A stretch of DNA of 64,000 bases, taken from Lachnospiraceae bacterium. Lineage in GTDB: Bacteria > Bacillota > Clostridia > Lachnospirales > Lachnospiraceae. Each line of letters opens with the position of its first letter. Within the stretch, counting starts at the first letter, position 1. The DNA lies in NCBI GenBank assembly GCA_017520425.1, contig JAFXFO010000024.1, positions 1 to 64,000 on the forward strand, given 5' to 3'. Shown here one piece after another: positions 55,827-64,000 of the stretch. Under the pieces are notes generated by a model that searched no databases, was not told where the DNA came from, and worked only from the letters and a program-made list of their open reading frames with translations. The translations under genes and the position numbers were made by a program.

Positions 55827-56102
55827 TTACCTCATTTCTTCATATTTCTGCAACAGCTTCTCTGCAAAGGTAGCTGTTTCTACGGAATAGGTACCGTTCT
55901 GTACTCTTTCCTTAATTGGTGCTGTCAACTCTTCCCTAATGTCAGGGCTGGCCTGCACAGCTGCTTTCGCAATCTGGAAATCCCTGCCACGGCTACTGAT
56001 CTGTAACTGGTCTACGGGATATGCCTTGCCTGTTTTCTGTGCCTTATTCACTTTCTGCGACTGGTACAGCTGTTGCACCTGAGTGTATGCCTGTATTCTC
56101 AT
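55827..56102 (-). CDS. flgM: Anti-sigma-28 factor FlgM
   Basis: 91 residues. N-terminal disordered VNKAQKTGKAYPVDQLQISS and C-terminal sigma-binding helices SPDIREELTAPIKERVQNGT and VETATFAEKLLQKYEEM. FlgM holds sigma-28 until the hook is done and it is secreted. First gene of the unit behind a sigma-28 promoter, giving negative feedback. GGAGGGG precedes the ATG. Confidence 0.93.
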   Translation of the reverse strand: MRIQAYTQVQQLYQSQKVNKAQKTGKAYPVDQLQISSRGRDFQIAKAAVQASPDIREELTAPIKERVQNGTYSVETATFAEKLLQKYEEMR

Positions 56103-56156
56103 AAATACCCCTCCTTCCTTGGGTTTTAGGCTTTCATTTCCTGCTTCTTACTATTT

Positions 56157-56183
56157 TTATCGGACAGTTTTTCTTTTTCTTTA
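56157..56183 (-). promoter_or_regulatory. Sigma-28 promoter of flgM-to-csrA operon
   Basis: TAAA (56180-56183), 16 bases, CCGATAA (56157-56163) on the minus strand, about 50 bases upstream of flgM. Confidence 0.8.
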
Positions 56184-56212
56184 GCGTGTTTTTAAGATTT
56201 TCCTACCACAAA

Positions 56213-56247
56213 ACAGGTGACCATGCTTTATCAGCACAATCACCTGT
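56213..56247 (-). terminator. Likely terminator of the GGDEF/EAL gene
   Basis: 8-bp stem ACAGGTGA / TCACCTGT with a 19-base loop, followed by TTTTGTGG on the minus strand, just after the stop codon. The T tract is short. Confidence 0.5.
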
Positions 56248-56253
56248 GTTTCC

Positions 56254-58530
56254 CTATAAGTATATGATTTCAAACTGTTGTACATCCATGGGTCTGCCTA
56301 AATAGAAGCCCTGGAACATTTCACATCCCAATTCCTGTAAAAACTGCAACTGCTCTCTGGTTTCCACACCCTCCGAAATAACCGGGATTCCCAACTGTTT
56401 GGACAATCCCACAACCATACGCAGGATGCTCTTGCCCTTCTCCGAATTCACACTCTGCTGTAAGAAGCCCATATCCAGCTTTATCACATCCACATCAATG
56501 TCCTTCAGCATATTCAAAGAAGAATAAGCGCTTCCGAAATCATCCATCTCTACCACAAAACCCAAGCTTCTCAGTTTATTAATCAATTCTTTTTGGGTTT
56601 CAAAGTCTCTCATCACAGCAGATTCTGTAATCTCCAGCTTCAACTGTCTGGGTTCTATGCGATACTTATCCAGAAGTCCTACAAAAGTCTGGTATACATC
56701 AACGAAGTAGAAGTCCTTGGGCGAAATATTAACAGATATGTAAACCTCTCTTCTTCCTTCATCTGTCCATTTACGAAGCTGTTTGCAGGCAGCCTCCCAC
56801 ATATACTTGTCCACTTCCGTAATCAGACCGTTTCTTTCAAAAATCGGTATAAATACGTCAGGTCCTAAAGTTCCTCTCTCAGGATGGTTCCAGCGAATCA
56901 GGGCTTCCGCACCAATCACCTTTTCATCCGCCGTAGTTTGGGGCTGCAGATACATCTGTAAATGCTCTTTCGCAATCGCCTCCTCCAGCTCCTTGCTCAA
57001 CTCCTGCTCATACAGAATATTATCTCGCAGCACATTATCATAATACGCTACCTTACGTGTCCGATCTCCCTTTACCGTACTCAGCGCCATTTTCGCACGG
57101 CCGCACATAACGGATACCAATAGGTCTCTTTCCACAATTTGATATACACCCGCATAAGCAATCACCTGGAAAGACACCTCCGAAAAAGTAGATCCCGCAA
57201 AAGCTTCCTTGGAATTCAAATCAAAATAACTTTCTTTGAAGTCTTCCTTTTTCATCAGCACTGCAAAATTATCATTACCCAGACGTCCGTATGCAATCAT
57301 TTTGTCTTCTGCTTCTCTGATCTTGTCCGCATAATTCTGAAGTACCGCATCTCCCACACGGGAACCAAAGAAATCATTAATCATCTTGAAATCCTTGATG
57401 TCCGTACAGATGATATAAAGTTCTTCCTCCGGATGGGACTTAATATATTTCTCGGCCTGCTCATAAAAATGCTCTTTGATATACAAATCCGTCAAACGGT
57501 CATGGGTTGCCAGATGCTGCTTCTTCCTCAGCTCCTTAATTTCTTCCGTTCTGTCCTGAATGATAAAATAACATCCCTGCAGCTGTCTCTTGTTATCCAT
57601 GATTCGCTGCATCTGTATCTTAAAGAATACAGGCTCCTTCCCTCTCCAGAAGGTAACTTCCGTCTCCCAATCCCCGGTTTTCTTTCTGGCCTGCTCCCTG
57701 CACCAGGTCTCCAAATCCGTATCATTATCATCATATAGCGGCTTCTCAATATCCAAATATCCATCTACAATACGGTTGTTGTAAATGATTCTGTCCTCCA
57801 AATCGAGAGCCAGCACACCGACGGACATATTGCTCGTCACCTCTGTTAATGTCTTGGGCAACAATCTCTGAGGTGTATATACAAACGCACAATAATAGAT
57901 ACAGATAATCTCCGCCACATAACCTATGATGGAAAAATCAATAGGATCCTCAAAGCCTCTTACATTTAATATCATCATACCACTGAAAATTATAGCTATA
58001 ATCAAATATTTCCCGCGATAGAATGCAGGTGCTTTAAAGAAACGGCAAATCATTCCCACCAGGAAAATAACGGCAATCAGCACCATAAAGGTATAATGCA
58101 CATAAAACAGTTCCTTTAATACGGGCTTATACAAGCTTTCTGCCCCAAGGGCCTGCTCCCATCTGATGTCAAACAGCTTTCGGGAAAAGAAATTCCACAC
58201 CAGCACCAGGGAATCGATTACCAGAAGCACCATCATGAAATCCTTGCGCACAAAGTCTTCCAGGAAGTTCCCCGTATATTCCAAAGAGAAATAAAGCAGG
58301 AAGAACAATAACCATGCAACAGAAACATAGTATGCCGAATAAGCCAACAATGCCAACCACTCTATCTCTACCATCAAAGCGAAAATATAAAAAAACACCA
58401 TAGAAAAGCCGGCCCAGAGTATTCTGCTTACGCTGGGCGCCATTCTATGGTTCTTTCTTGAAGTTTTCCAAAGGTAAATACCGGTAATAATCAGCGCTAC
58501 GGAAAGCACTGCGCCTAACACAATTTTCAT
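56254..58530 (-). CDS. Membrane GGDEF/EAL protein, predicted c-di-GMP phosphodiesterase
   Basis: 758 residues. About seven hydrophobic segments (residues 1-225) resemble the 7TM N-terminus of sensory kinases; a PAS-like region follows (NMSVGVLALDLEDRIIYNNR), then a GGDEF domain whose signature is LGNDNF, so cyclase activity is lost. The EAL domain is complete: GAEALIRWNHPERG, NISPKDF, LEITESAVM, MDDFGSAYSSLNMLKDIDVD and IKLD, SEGVETREQLQFLQELGCE, QGFYLGRP. It should degrade c-di-GMP, favouring motility, which suits its place just upstream of the flgM operon. Transcribed separately, same direction. Confidence 0.9.
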   Translation of the reverse strand: MKIVLGAVLSVALIITGIYLWKTSRKNHRMAPSVSRILWAGFSMVFFYIFALMVEIEWLALLAYSAYYVSVAWLLFFLLYFSLEYTGNFLEDFVRKDFMMVLLVIDSLVLVWNFFSRKLFDIRWEQALGAESLYKPVLKELFYVHYTFMVLIAVIFLVGMICRFFKAPAFYRGKYLIIAIIFSGMMILNVRGFEDPIDFSIIGYVAEIICIYYCAFVYTPQRLLPKTLTEVTSNMSVGVLALDLEDRIIYNNRIVDGYLDIEKPLYDDNDTDLETWCREQARKKTGDWETEVTFWRGKEPVFFKIQMQRIMDNKRQLQGCYFIIQDRTEEIKELRKKQHLATHDRLTDLYIKEHFYEQAEKYIKSHPEEELYIICTDIKDFKMINDFFGSRVGDAVLQNYADKIREAEDKMIAYGRLGNDNFAVLMKKEDFKESYFDLNSKEAFAGSTFSEVSFQVIAYAGVYQIVERDLLVSVMCGRAKMALSTVKGDRTRKVAYYDNVLRDNILYEQELSKELEEAIAKEHLQMYLQPQTTADEKVIGAEALIRWNHPERGTLGPDVFIPIFERNGLITEVDKYMWEAACKQLRKWTDEGRREVYISVNISPKDFYFVDVYQTFVGLLDKYRIEPRQLKLEITESAVMRDFETQKELINKLRSLGFVVEMDDFGSAYSSLNMLKDIDVDVIKLDMGFLQQSVNSEKGKSILRMVVGLSKQLGIPVISEGVETREQLQFLQELGCEMFQGFYLGRPMDVQQFEIIYL

Positions 58531-58636
58531 AATATCTCCATCATTCCATAGTTAATATTATTATAACCGTTTTTCCCTTATTTTGTCTATCTTTTTTGCC
58601 AAATTCTGCATGATTTCTTCCTACTTTTTTTGACCT

Positions 58637-59143
58637 TTACTTACTCCACGCTATGGACAATGCAGATAATGCAACCGGAACCAAAAATGCTGCTAAAAAA
58701 GGATACACAAAATTCCCCCAATTCAGCCCTTGTCCGTCCAAAAGGCTGAATAAAATCTGCCCCACCTGAGCCACTGCGTAAACCTTCCACTGAAACTTCA
58801 AAAGCTTTCTGAACTGATATTTCTTTCGTGCCTTTACGGATATGGGCAGATATCGAAGGTACGGTGCAATCTTCACAATCGTGCCCTTTTTATCAAAGGC
58901 ATGTTGGTAGGCTAATACATAGGATACCGTTCCGTACATACCCATAACCAATATGATTATAAAAACCTTTCCGTCTTCCTCCCAAAAAGTCTGATAGTGA
59001 AACCAGCTGCTAAAAACCAGGAAAAAGGTAAACAGCCCGGTAGTAACCCAATATCCCTGCTGTATACGACTCTTACTAAAATACTCTTTATAAAAATCGT
59101 CCAAAACCTTCATATCCTTCTTTGCACATTCTTTTTTATCCAT
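58637..59143 (-). CDS. Membrane protein, partner of the adjacent ABC ATPase
   Basis: 168 residues with four hydrophobic segments (about 35-50, 60-80, 120-135, 145-165) and a basic N-terminal stretch. No named family recognised. The gene follows the ATPase at 59169 by 25 bases, so it is the presumed permease subunit. Last gene of the GntR/ABC operon. RYLPISVKARKKYQFRKLLK resembles loops of other YtrC/D-type permeases only loosely. Confidence 0.55.
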   Translation of the reverse strand: MDKKECAKKDMKVLDDFYKEYFSKSRIQQGYWVTTGLFTFFLVFSSWFHYQTFWEEDGKVFIIILVMGMYGTVSYVLAYQHAFDKKGTIVKIAPYLRYLPISVKARKKYQFRKLLKFQWKVYAVAQVGQILFSLLDGQGLNWGNFVYPFLAAFLVPVALSALSIAWSK

Positions 59144-59168
59144 AATCTCTATCCTCTCCCTCTATGTC

Positions 59169-59837
59169 CTATGCTTCCTGTCTGTAATCCAAGCTTTCTC
59201 CAAACCAGGTCAATTTCCCCTCATCCATGATTCCCAAAAAGTCGGTTCTCTGCTTCATCTCCGACTCAATATGACTGGTCATCAGCACACTGGCTTCTCC
59301 GGTTTCAATCACCTTATGCAATATCTTAAAGAAATCCAGGCGAAATACCGGGTCCATTCCTACCGTCACCTCGTCCAAAAGATACAGCTTGGGATGATGA
59401 GCCATAGCAAAGGCCATCTGGAATTTTAGCTTTTCTCCACGGGAAAGTTTGTAGTACATGGTACTTAGGGAAACACCCATCTCCTTCATGGTCTCCTGAA
59501 ACAGCTCCTTATCGAAGGTTTCGTAAAATTTCGCCATTAAATTCACATTATCCATGGGACTTAAGCTTTCGAAGAAACCATTATCCTCTGATACAAAGCC
59601 GATGTAATTTCTTAAGTAAGCATGATTCTCTCTGATATCCTGTCCGCAGATTTTGATACTTCCTGTATATTTGGCATCCTCCCGCATGATATAGGACATG
59701 AGGGTACTCTTACCGGCACCGTTGGCGCCCATGAGACCCATCATATACCCTGCCGGTAGCCCAAAGTTTAAATCCTGCAGGCGAAACTTGCCCTTACTTC
59801 CCGTCACATTTGTAAACTCTAAAATCATCTCTTCCAT
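59169..59837 (-). CDS. ABC transporter ATP-binding protein (YtrB-like)
   Basis: 222 residues. Walker A GLMGANGAGKSTLMS near residue 38, signature LSRGEKLKFQMAFAMAHHP (the YtrB-like form without the second Gly), Walker B LYLLDEVTVGMDPVF and switch MTSHIES. Second ATPase in this operon, shorter than the one at 60951. Such ATPases work with small permeases in cell-envelope stress. Follows the GntR regulator by 17 bases. Confidence 0.85.
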   Translation of the reverse strand: MEEMILEFTNVTGSKGKFRLQDLNFGLPAGYMMGLMGANGAGKSTLMSYIMREDAKYTGSIKICGQDIRENHAYLRNYIGFVSEDNGFFESLSPMDNVNLMAKFYETFDKELFQETMKEMGVSLSTMYYKLSRGEKLKFQMAFAMAHHPKLYLLDEVTVGMDPVFRLDFFKILHKVIETGEASVLMTSHIESEMKQRTDFLGIMDEGKLTWFGESLDYRQEA

Positions 59838-59854
59838 CTATTTCCACTCTCCCC

Positions 59855-60223
59855 CTATTGGAATAATGCATCCACCATTTCTTTTACTTCTTCACAACTC
59901 AGTCCCGCCTGCTTGGCCTCCGTAATCACTTCCGTCAGCCTCTTCTCAATCATCACTAACTGCTTTTCCATCAGGTAATCCGTATTGTATTCGCAGGCAT
60001 AAAAGCCCTTGCCTGCCACAGAACGGATAAGCCCTTCCTTTTCCAGCTCCTCGTAAGCTCTCTTGGTAGTAATCACGCTGACTCCCAAATCTCCTGCCAA
60101 AGCTCGGATGGAGGGCAATGCCTCTCCCGCCTTTAGTTCACCTGTGACAATGGCGTTTTTTAGCTGATTCACAATCTGCTCATATATGGCTAATGTGCCT
60201 TGCGGCTGTATAATTATCTTCAT
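59855..60223 (-). CDS. GntR-family regulator, YtrA subfamily
   Basis: 122 residues from the third of three in-frame ATGs (60223), which has AGGAGG 6 bases before. Winged helix YEQIVNQLKNAIVTGELKAG and EALPSIRALAGDLGVSVITT, then KRAYEELEKEGLIRSVAGKG; a C-terminal helical tail of about 40 residues replaces the large GntR effector domain, as in YtrA. It sits inside the operon it likely represses via the palindrome at 61837-61882. Confidence 0.88.
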   Translation of the reverse strand: MKIIIQPQGTLAIYEQIVNQLKNAIVTGELKAGEALPSIRALAGDLGVSVITTKRAYEELEKEGLIRSVAGKGFYACEYNTDYLMEKQLVMIEKRLTEVITEAKQAGLSCEEVKEMVDALFQ

Positions 60224-60225
60224 CA

Positions 60226-60948
60226 TCATCCTCCTATCCTTTTTGGCTTAATCTTAACCACCTCATAGCTAAGTGCCCTTTCTACGGCGGCATTCCAACC
60301 GGTCAGGCCTTTGATGGCAAGGGGTAGCTGCAGCACTACTGCAAAACCCACAAAAATCCATTTGCACCAAACCTCTATGGAAGGTCCAAACTCCAGCATC
60401 ATATACATTCCAAATGCAGCAATCAAACTGAGTATATATGCCGCTCCTTCTATTACACCATTCGTTTCAACAGATTCTAATCGAATAGCGCTATTCTCCG
60501 GTATCTGCACTGTTTGTTTAAAGATTCCTCCGATAAAAATAGATATTACCAGCACATCAAAGAAATATAGTACTGCTGTCAACGGATGACATAGTTTAAA
60601 TCCCCAAAGAGCAACTGCCGCCACACCTCCGATTAAGGAAGGAAACAATATGGAAAACAAAAATTTACGTTTTATATACGCCTTGCGTATTTCCTTTTCC
60701 ATAGGACAGATATAGAAAATCTTTGGCAATCTGTTACGGTGAAATATTTCAGATGTCAGACAGAAAAAAATCGGTATCATCATCAAATAAAAGGTTAATG
60801 TATCTTCCCAACTTCCGAACGATTTAAACATAGCCGGCAACATTGCAAACCAATAAATCACCCAAAACCAATTACCAGCTTTCATTAATGCACTGATTCT
60901 ATACCAGCCAAACGCTGAAAAATAATCCTTAACAACCCATCTCCACAT
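60226..60948 (-). CDS. ABC permease-like membrane protein
   Basis: 240 residues with six hydrophobic segments. Follows the first ATPase by 2 bases and precedes the GntR gene, so it is the membrane half of that transporter. FYICPMEKEIRKAYIKRKFL is a typical cytoplasmic loop in such permeases. Substrate unknown; YtrBCDEF-type systems respond to lipid II-binding antibiotics. Confidence 0.65.
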   Translation of the reverse strand: MWRWVVKDYFSAFGWYRISALMKAGNWFWVIYWFAMLPAMFKSFGSWEDTLTFYLMMIPIFFCLTSEIFHRNRLPKIFYICPMEKEIRKAYIKRKFLFSILFPSLIGGVAAVALWGFKLCHPLTAVLYFFDVLVISIFIGGIFKQTVQIPENSAIRLESVETNGVIEGAAYILSLIAAFGMYMMLEFGPSIEVWCKWIFVGFAVVLQLPLAIKGLTGWNAAVERALSYEVVKIKPKRIGG

Positions 60949-60950
60949 TT

Positions 60951-61814
60951 CTATTTCCTCCTCTTGGTTGTAAAATACATCAATTCTTCAATGGTGGGAA
61001 CCATCACCGTCAGTTCCTTGTCATATAAGCTTCTGCGTGTATGCTTCACCAGTGCCTTGGTACCGTATGTACCTTCCTCCATATGGATGATTTTCTCCGG
61101 TGCCAAAAGCTTGATTTTATAGGTTTCACCAACTACCATACGGTAGCTTTCCCGAAGGGTTTCCACATCTTTGGTAAATACGGTCTGCCCCTTTTCCAGA
61201 TAAATCAGGTAATCCGCTATCCGGTCCAAATCCTCTGTAATATGGGTGGCCAGGATTACGCTTTTCTCTCCGTCCGCCATAAATTCTTTCAAGATTCGGA
61301 AGAACTCTTCACGGAAGGTAGGGTCAAAATTACCGGTGGGCTCATCCAGAATCAATAGCTTGGGATCGTGAGCCAATGCGAAGGCCAGCTGATATTTTAA
61401 CCTTTGTCCCTTTGACAGTTTCCTGTAAAGTCTCTGCTCCTCCAAATCAAAACGTTTCAGATACTCCTTCAGTTTTTCTTCCTTGTAGTGACTGTAGTAT
61501 CTGCCAAAATCGTTGCCGTTTTGCAGTAGAGTCCGGCTTCCTTCAAACAAAAAGCCCTCCGACATATCCTCTACCAGCACTACACCCATACGTTCCAGCA
61601 GCTCCTTCTCTGCTGCTTTTACCGATATGCCGTCCAGTCTAATCTCCCCCCCTGTAGGTTGATACAGTCCCATCAGCAGATTCAGTAAAGTAGTCTTTCC
61701 CGCACCATTGGGTCCTACCAGACCGATGATGTAGCCCGCCGGTATATCAAAGTTTATGGGGCCCATAGTAAATTTGTCTAAATTCTTTTTTACTTCCTGA
61801 AATTCTATTCTCAT
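60951..61814 (-). CDS. ABC transporter ATP-binding protein
   Basis: 287 residues. Walker A GLVGPNGAGKTTLLNLLMG, signature LSKGQRLKYQLAFALAHDP, Walker B LLILDEPTGNFDP and switch LATHITED are present; a C-terminal extension of about 70 residues (RMVVGETYKIKLLAPEKIIH) is usual for YtrB/YhcG-like ATPases. First gene after the operator-promoter; GGAGG before the start. Confidence 0.88.
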   Translation of the reverse strand: MRIEFQEVKKNLDKFTMGPINFDIPAGYIIGLVGPNGAGKTTLLNLLMGLYQPTGGEIRLDGISVKAAEKELLERMGVVLVEDMSEGFLFEGSRTLLQNGNDFGRYYSHYKEEKLKEYLKRFDLEEQRLYRKLSKGQRLKYQLAFALAHDPKLLILDEPTGNFDPTFREEFFRILKEFMADGEKSVILATHITEDLDRIADYLIYLEKGQTVFTKDVETLRESYRMVVGETYKIKLLAPEKIIHMEEGTYGTKALVKHTRRSLYDKELTVMVPTIEELMYFTTKRRK

Positions 61815-61836
61815 CACTTTTCCTCCAACTTAATAA

Positions 61837-61882
61837 GGTGTGCATCTACCGTATATATACATATATACAGCAGATACACACC
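61837..61882. promoter_or_regulatory. Palindromic operator of the GntR/ABC operon
   Basis: Two 21-base arms, 61837-61857 and 61862-61882, read GGTGTGYATCTRCYGTATATA in opposite directions with three mismatches and a four-base centre. It covers the promoter spacer and -10, so binding of the GntR regulator should block transcription. Confidence 0.8.
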
Positions 61883-61890
61883 TTTGTCAA
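61862..61890 (-). promoter_or_regulatory. Sigma-A promoter of the GntR/ABC operon
   Basis: On the minus strand TTGACA (61885-61890), 17 bases, TATATA (61862-61867), 48 bases upstream of the first ATPase gene. Confidence 0.8.
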
Positions 61891-61908
61891 CACATATCTT
61901 TAATTTTT

Positions 61909-64000
61909 TTATTTTTTCTTCTGATTCTTTTTCCACTGCTTCAATTCAACCAGGATTCTTTGGTAGATTTGAAGTGCTTTTTCCTTATCCTTTGCCGTGG
62001 TTTCTTCCGCTGTATAGGCCACTTTCTCCACCAGAAGACTTAAGTCAGAATCCTCCTGTTTATAGGCCTTTTCCAGCTCTTCGCCGTATTCATAAGGGGT
62101 ACAATATACTGCATCCTGAATCTGCTCTTTAGTATAAACAGTCTGCAGTCTGCGATACAGCATTACCACCGCCTGCTTGGGCTTAGCCCGCTTTACCCGA
62201 ATCAGGAATACTCGTTCCTTTACATAAGGTGCGGCAATCTTATGGGTAAATAATATCACAATCAACACCGCAGATACCGCCGCAAATACGCCGGCAATCC
62301 GTACTGCCACCGCCAGCAGATAAGCAATCAGACCGCTTCTTTGTCTGTAACCCGTATTATAGGTGGCGGGAATGGTTGCTTCATAAACCACATAACCCAC
62401 ATTCTCTATATACACCTCCGGATAGGCATGTCCGCAATCCGTACGGATTACATAGTCACCGTTATACTCCATCTTGGGCACAAAGCCCTCCACATAGCGT
62501 ACCGTCAATCCCACCGCTCTGGCCATCAGCACATACGCAGATGCATAATCCGAACAGGTACCGGTTTTTCCTTCAAACAAGAAATATTCCACACTGTCAT
62601 CCGGCGCCTTGTAGGAAAGATCATATACAAAGTCATTTTGTATAAAGTAACTCTGCAAAGCCGCTGCCTTTTGCCAGTCATAGGTACAGTCCTTTGTAAT
62701 TTCCTGTGCCAGCTCCTTCACCTTTTCCGGTATCTCACGGGTATTGTCCGCACATACCATCTGATACACCGTAGCATCCGTTGCCTGCTCCAGGAAAAGC
62801 TGCATCTTTTCAGCCGCCTCATTTTCTCCTGCCTCTGTTAAAATTCTCCGTGCTTCTTCCAACATTGCCATAGACTCCTCACGGCTGAAGTTAGCGCCAC
62901 CGGCTGCCAAAAAGCGATTCCGCAGTGTACTTTCCTCATAATACTCCACCGAATACTTCAGGAATGGATCCAAAAGTCCCGTATTTCTTTGATAAATACC
63001 CGCTCTGGTCACAAAGGTAAATAATTCATCCTCTTCCCCGTTTTCTATCACCGCCAAATCCATGGTTCCCGGAGGCGTCACGTAGCCTGCACTGGGGAAG
63101 TTACTGGTTTCCACTGTATACAGCTTCCGATAATCCCCCTCCGGTTTTGGCAAATTCTTCAATCCAAAGGATTCCAACAGCCCCGGCTCATAGTTCTCTG
63201 CCAGGTTCAATGCTTGAATCAGATTACTCAAGCTTACATGTCTCTGATTCTGCATCCATTGCTTTCTGGTATAAACCGGCTGGGAATAGTACTCGCCGGG
63301 ATACCAATAATCCTTATCAAAATCATAGAAATCAAAGGTCTGCCTGTTGAAGTATAAATCCTCACCGGGTTCTGCCAACTTAATGACATACAGTTTCCTG
63401 TTATTTAACTCATTAAAACCGTCCGCATTACCGGAATGCTCACTCATTTCTGAAAATTCCTCGGGCACTTTTTCGGTAATATTTCCACCCAGAAAAGCAT
63501 TCTCAAACATGTAGTAATACTTGGTCTCCGCTTCCGGAACTGCCAATCCCACCAATACGAAAATCGTGGCATAGATTCCTAAAGAAAGCATTCCCACCGT
63601 ATAACCTACGATACGTTTTCCCTTATCCCGAATGGTTCTGTAATGCACCAGAAAGGCTGCAATATTCAATACCGTAACAAACACCAGCTGGGGTAATTTG
63701 AAAGGCAACATCACCTTCACATAGAGCACAAAAGGAATCAGGCTCAGCAACATCAAAAAGGAGGTTCGATACAGTACTCTGGCAAAATAAAAGCTACAAG
63801 TTGCAAAAAAAGGTGTGAACACCACCAGAAGGGACATCAAGTAGGATGTGGTGGTTTCTACGGAATCTCCCGCAGACATAAACCAGTGCATATATTCCAT
63901 GGCCCCTTGCCCCAAAGCAAGCCTTGCAAACCATCCCAACAGCACCAACACAATCAACGTAGTTGCTAAAGTGGCGATTAGCTTATGGTCCTTAACCGCC
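61909..64000 (-). CDS. Transglutaminase-like membrane protein, 5' end missing
   Basis: The reading frame stays open to the right edge, so the start lies outside; at least 697 residues are present. At least five N-terminal membrane segments are followed by a 350-residue extracytoplasmic part, then a transglutaminase-like domain with catalytic Cys in GKTGTCSDYASAYVLMARAV, His in GHAYPEVYIENVGYVVYEAT, one more membrane segment (YLLAVAVRIAGVFAAVSAVL) and a cytoplasmic tail with DUF4129-like helices. TgpA-type layout; substrate unknown, probably a cell-surface protein or wall crosslink. Confidence 0.82.
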   Translation of the reverse strand, partial: AVKDHKLIATLATTLIVLVLLGWFARLALGQGAMEYMHWFMSAGDSVETTTSYLMSLLVVFTPFFATCSFYFARVLYRTSFLMLLSLIPFVLYVKVMLPFKLPQLVFVTVLNIAAFLVHYRTIRDKGKRIVGYTVGMLSLGIYATIFVLVGLAVPEAETKYYYMFENAFLGGNITEKVPEEFSEMSEHSGNADGFNELNNRKLYVIKLAEPGEDLYFNRQTFDFYDFDKDYWYPGEYYSQPVYTRKQWMQNQRHVSLSNLIQALNLAENYEPGLLESFGLKNLPKPEGDYRKLYTVETSNFPSAGYVTPPGTMDLAVIENGEEDELFTFVTRAGIYQRNTGLLDPFLKYSVEYYEESTLRNRFLAAGGANFSREESMAMLEEARRILTEAGENEAAEKMQLFLEQATDATVYQMVCADNTREIPEKVKELAQEITKDCTYDWQKAAALQSYFIQNDFVYDLSYKAPDDSVEYFLFEGKTGTCSDYASAYVLMARAVGLTVRYVEGFVPKMEYNGDYVIRTDCGHAYPEVYIENVGYVVYEATIPATYNTGYRQRSGLIAYLLAVAVRIAGVFAAVSAVLIVILFTHKIAAPYVKERVFLIRVKRAKPKQAVVMLYRRLQTVYTKEQIQDAVYCTPYEYGEELEKAYKQEDSDLSLLVEKVAYTAEETTAKDKEKALQIYQRILVELKQWKKNQKKK

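Overview
The window reads as a chromosomal segment of a motile, Gram-positive anaerobe of the Clostridia, most like a Lachnospiraceae gut bacterium. The evidence is the low-to-mid GC content, strong AGGAGG ribosome binding sites, consensus sigma-A and sigma-28 promoters, an L10-type leader, acidic C-terminal tails on RpoB and RpoC, a flagellin/FliW/CsrA set and several Rpn-family nuclease genes. No rRNA, tRNA, CRISPR array or intact transposon was seen. The family assignment is inference from gene content.

Left part (1-19 kb, mostly minus strand): the transcription/translation backbone in transcriptional order rpmG-secE-nusG-rplK-rplA, then rplJ-rplL, rpoB-rpoC and rpsL-rpsG (rpsG runs off the left edge). 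Two insertions break the usual order. A BceAB-RS-like permease/ATPase/response regulator/kinase operon lies between rplA and rplJ. An orphan rfbD plus a small membrane GGDEF protein lie between rpoC and rpsL. Promoters, terminators and leaders are readable for most units.

Middle-left (19-25 kb): an orphan FliD-like protein, glf with an XRE regulator, a membrane-anchored permuted NlpC/P60-type (YiiX-like) protein, one intact Rpn nuclease gene and one deleted, frameshifted Rpn gene. The two Rpn genes have different bodies but nearly the same C-terminal tail. Each carries an excellent internal Shine-Dalgarno and start codon that could yield the tail as a separate small protein.

Centre (25-45 kb): a sugar biosynthesis and glycosyltransferase island directly downstream of flagellin. 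It holds a CDP-3,6-dideoxyhexose route (rfbF, rfbG, rfbH), an acetolactate-synthase-like ThDP enzyme and an NAD(P)-dependent reductase. This is the set known from yersiniose (YerE/YerF) synthesis, so a branched-chain dideoxy sugar is predicted. Around it are DUF3880/CgeB-like, GT2-like, GT32-like and DUF1792 glycosyltransferases, a methyltransferase and helical partner proteins. Paralogous cassettes occur in split and fused forms, and a truncated copy of the rfbF 3' end marks a past rearrangement. All minus-strand genes from 44.8 to 29.2 kb could be one transcript fed through the flagellin terminator, so the likely acceptor is flagellin.

Right part (45-64 kb): late flagellar genes in two sigma-28 units (flgM-flgN-flgK-flgK-flgL-fliW-csrA and flaG-fliD-fliS-fliT) plus flagellin with its own sigma-28 promoter and a textbook CsrA hairpin in its leader. 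Then come a c-di-GMP phosphodiesterase-type GGDEF/EAL protein, a five-gene YtrA-like GntR/ABC transporter operon with a palindromic operator inside its promoter, and a partial transglutaminase-like membrane protein at the right edge.
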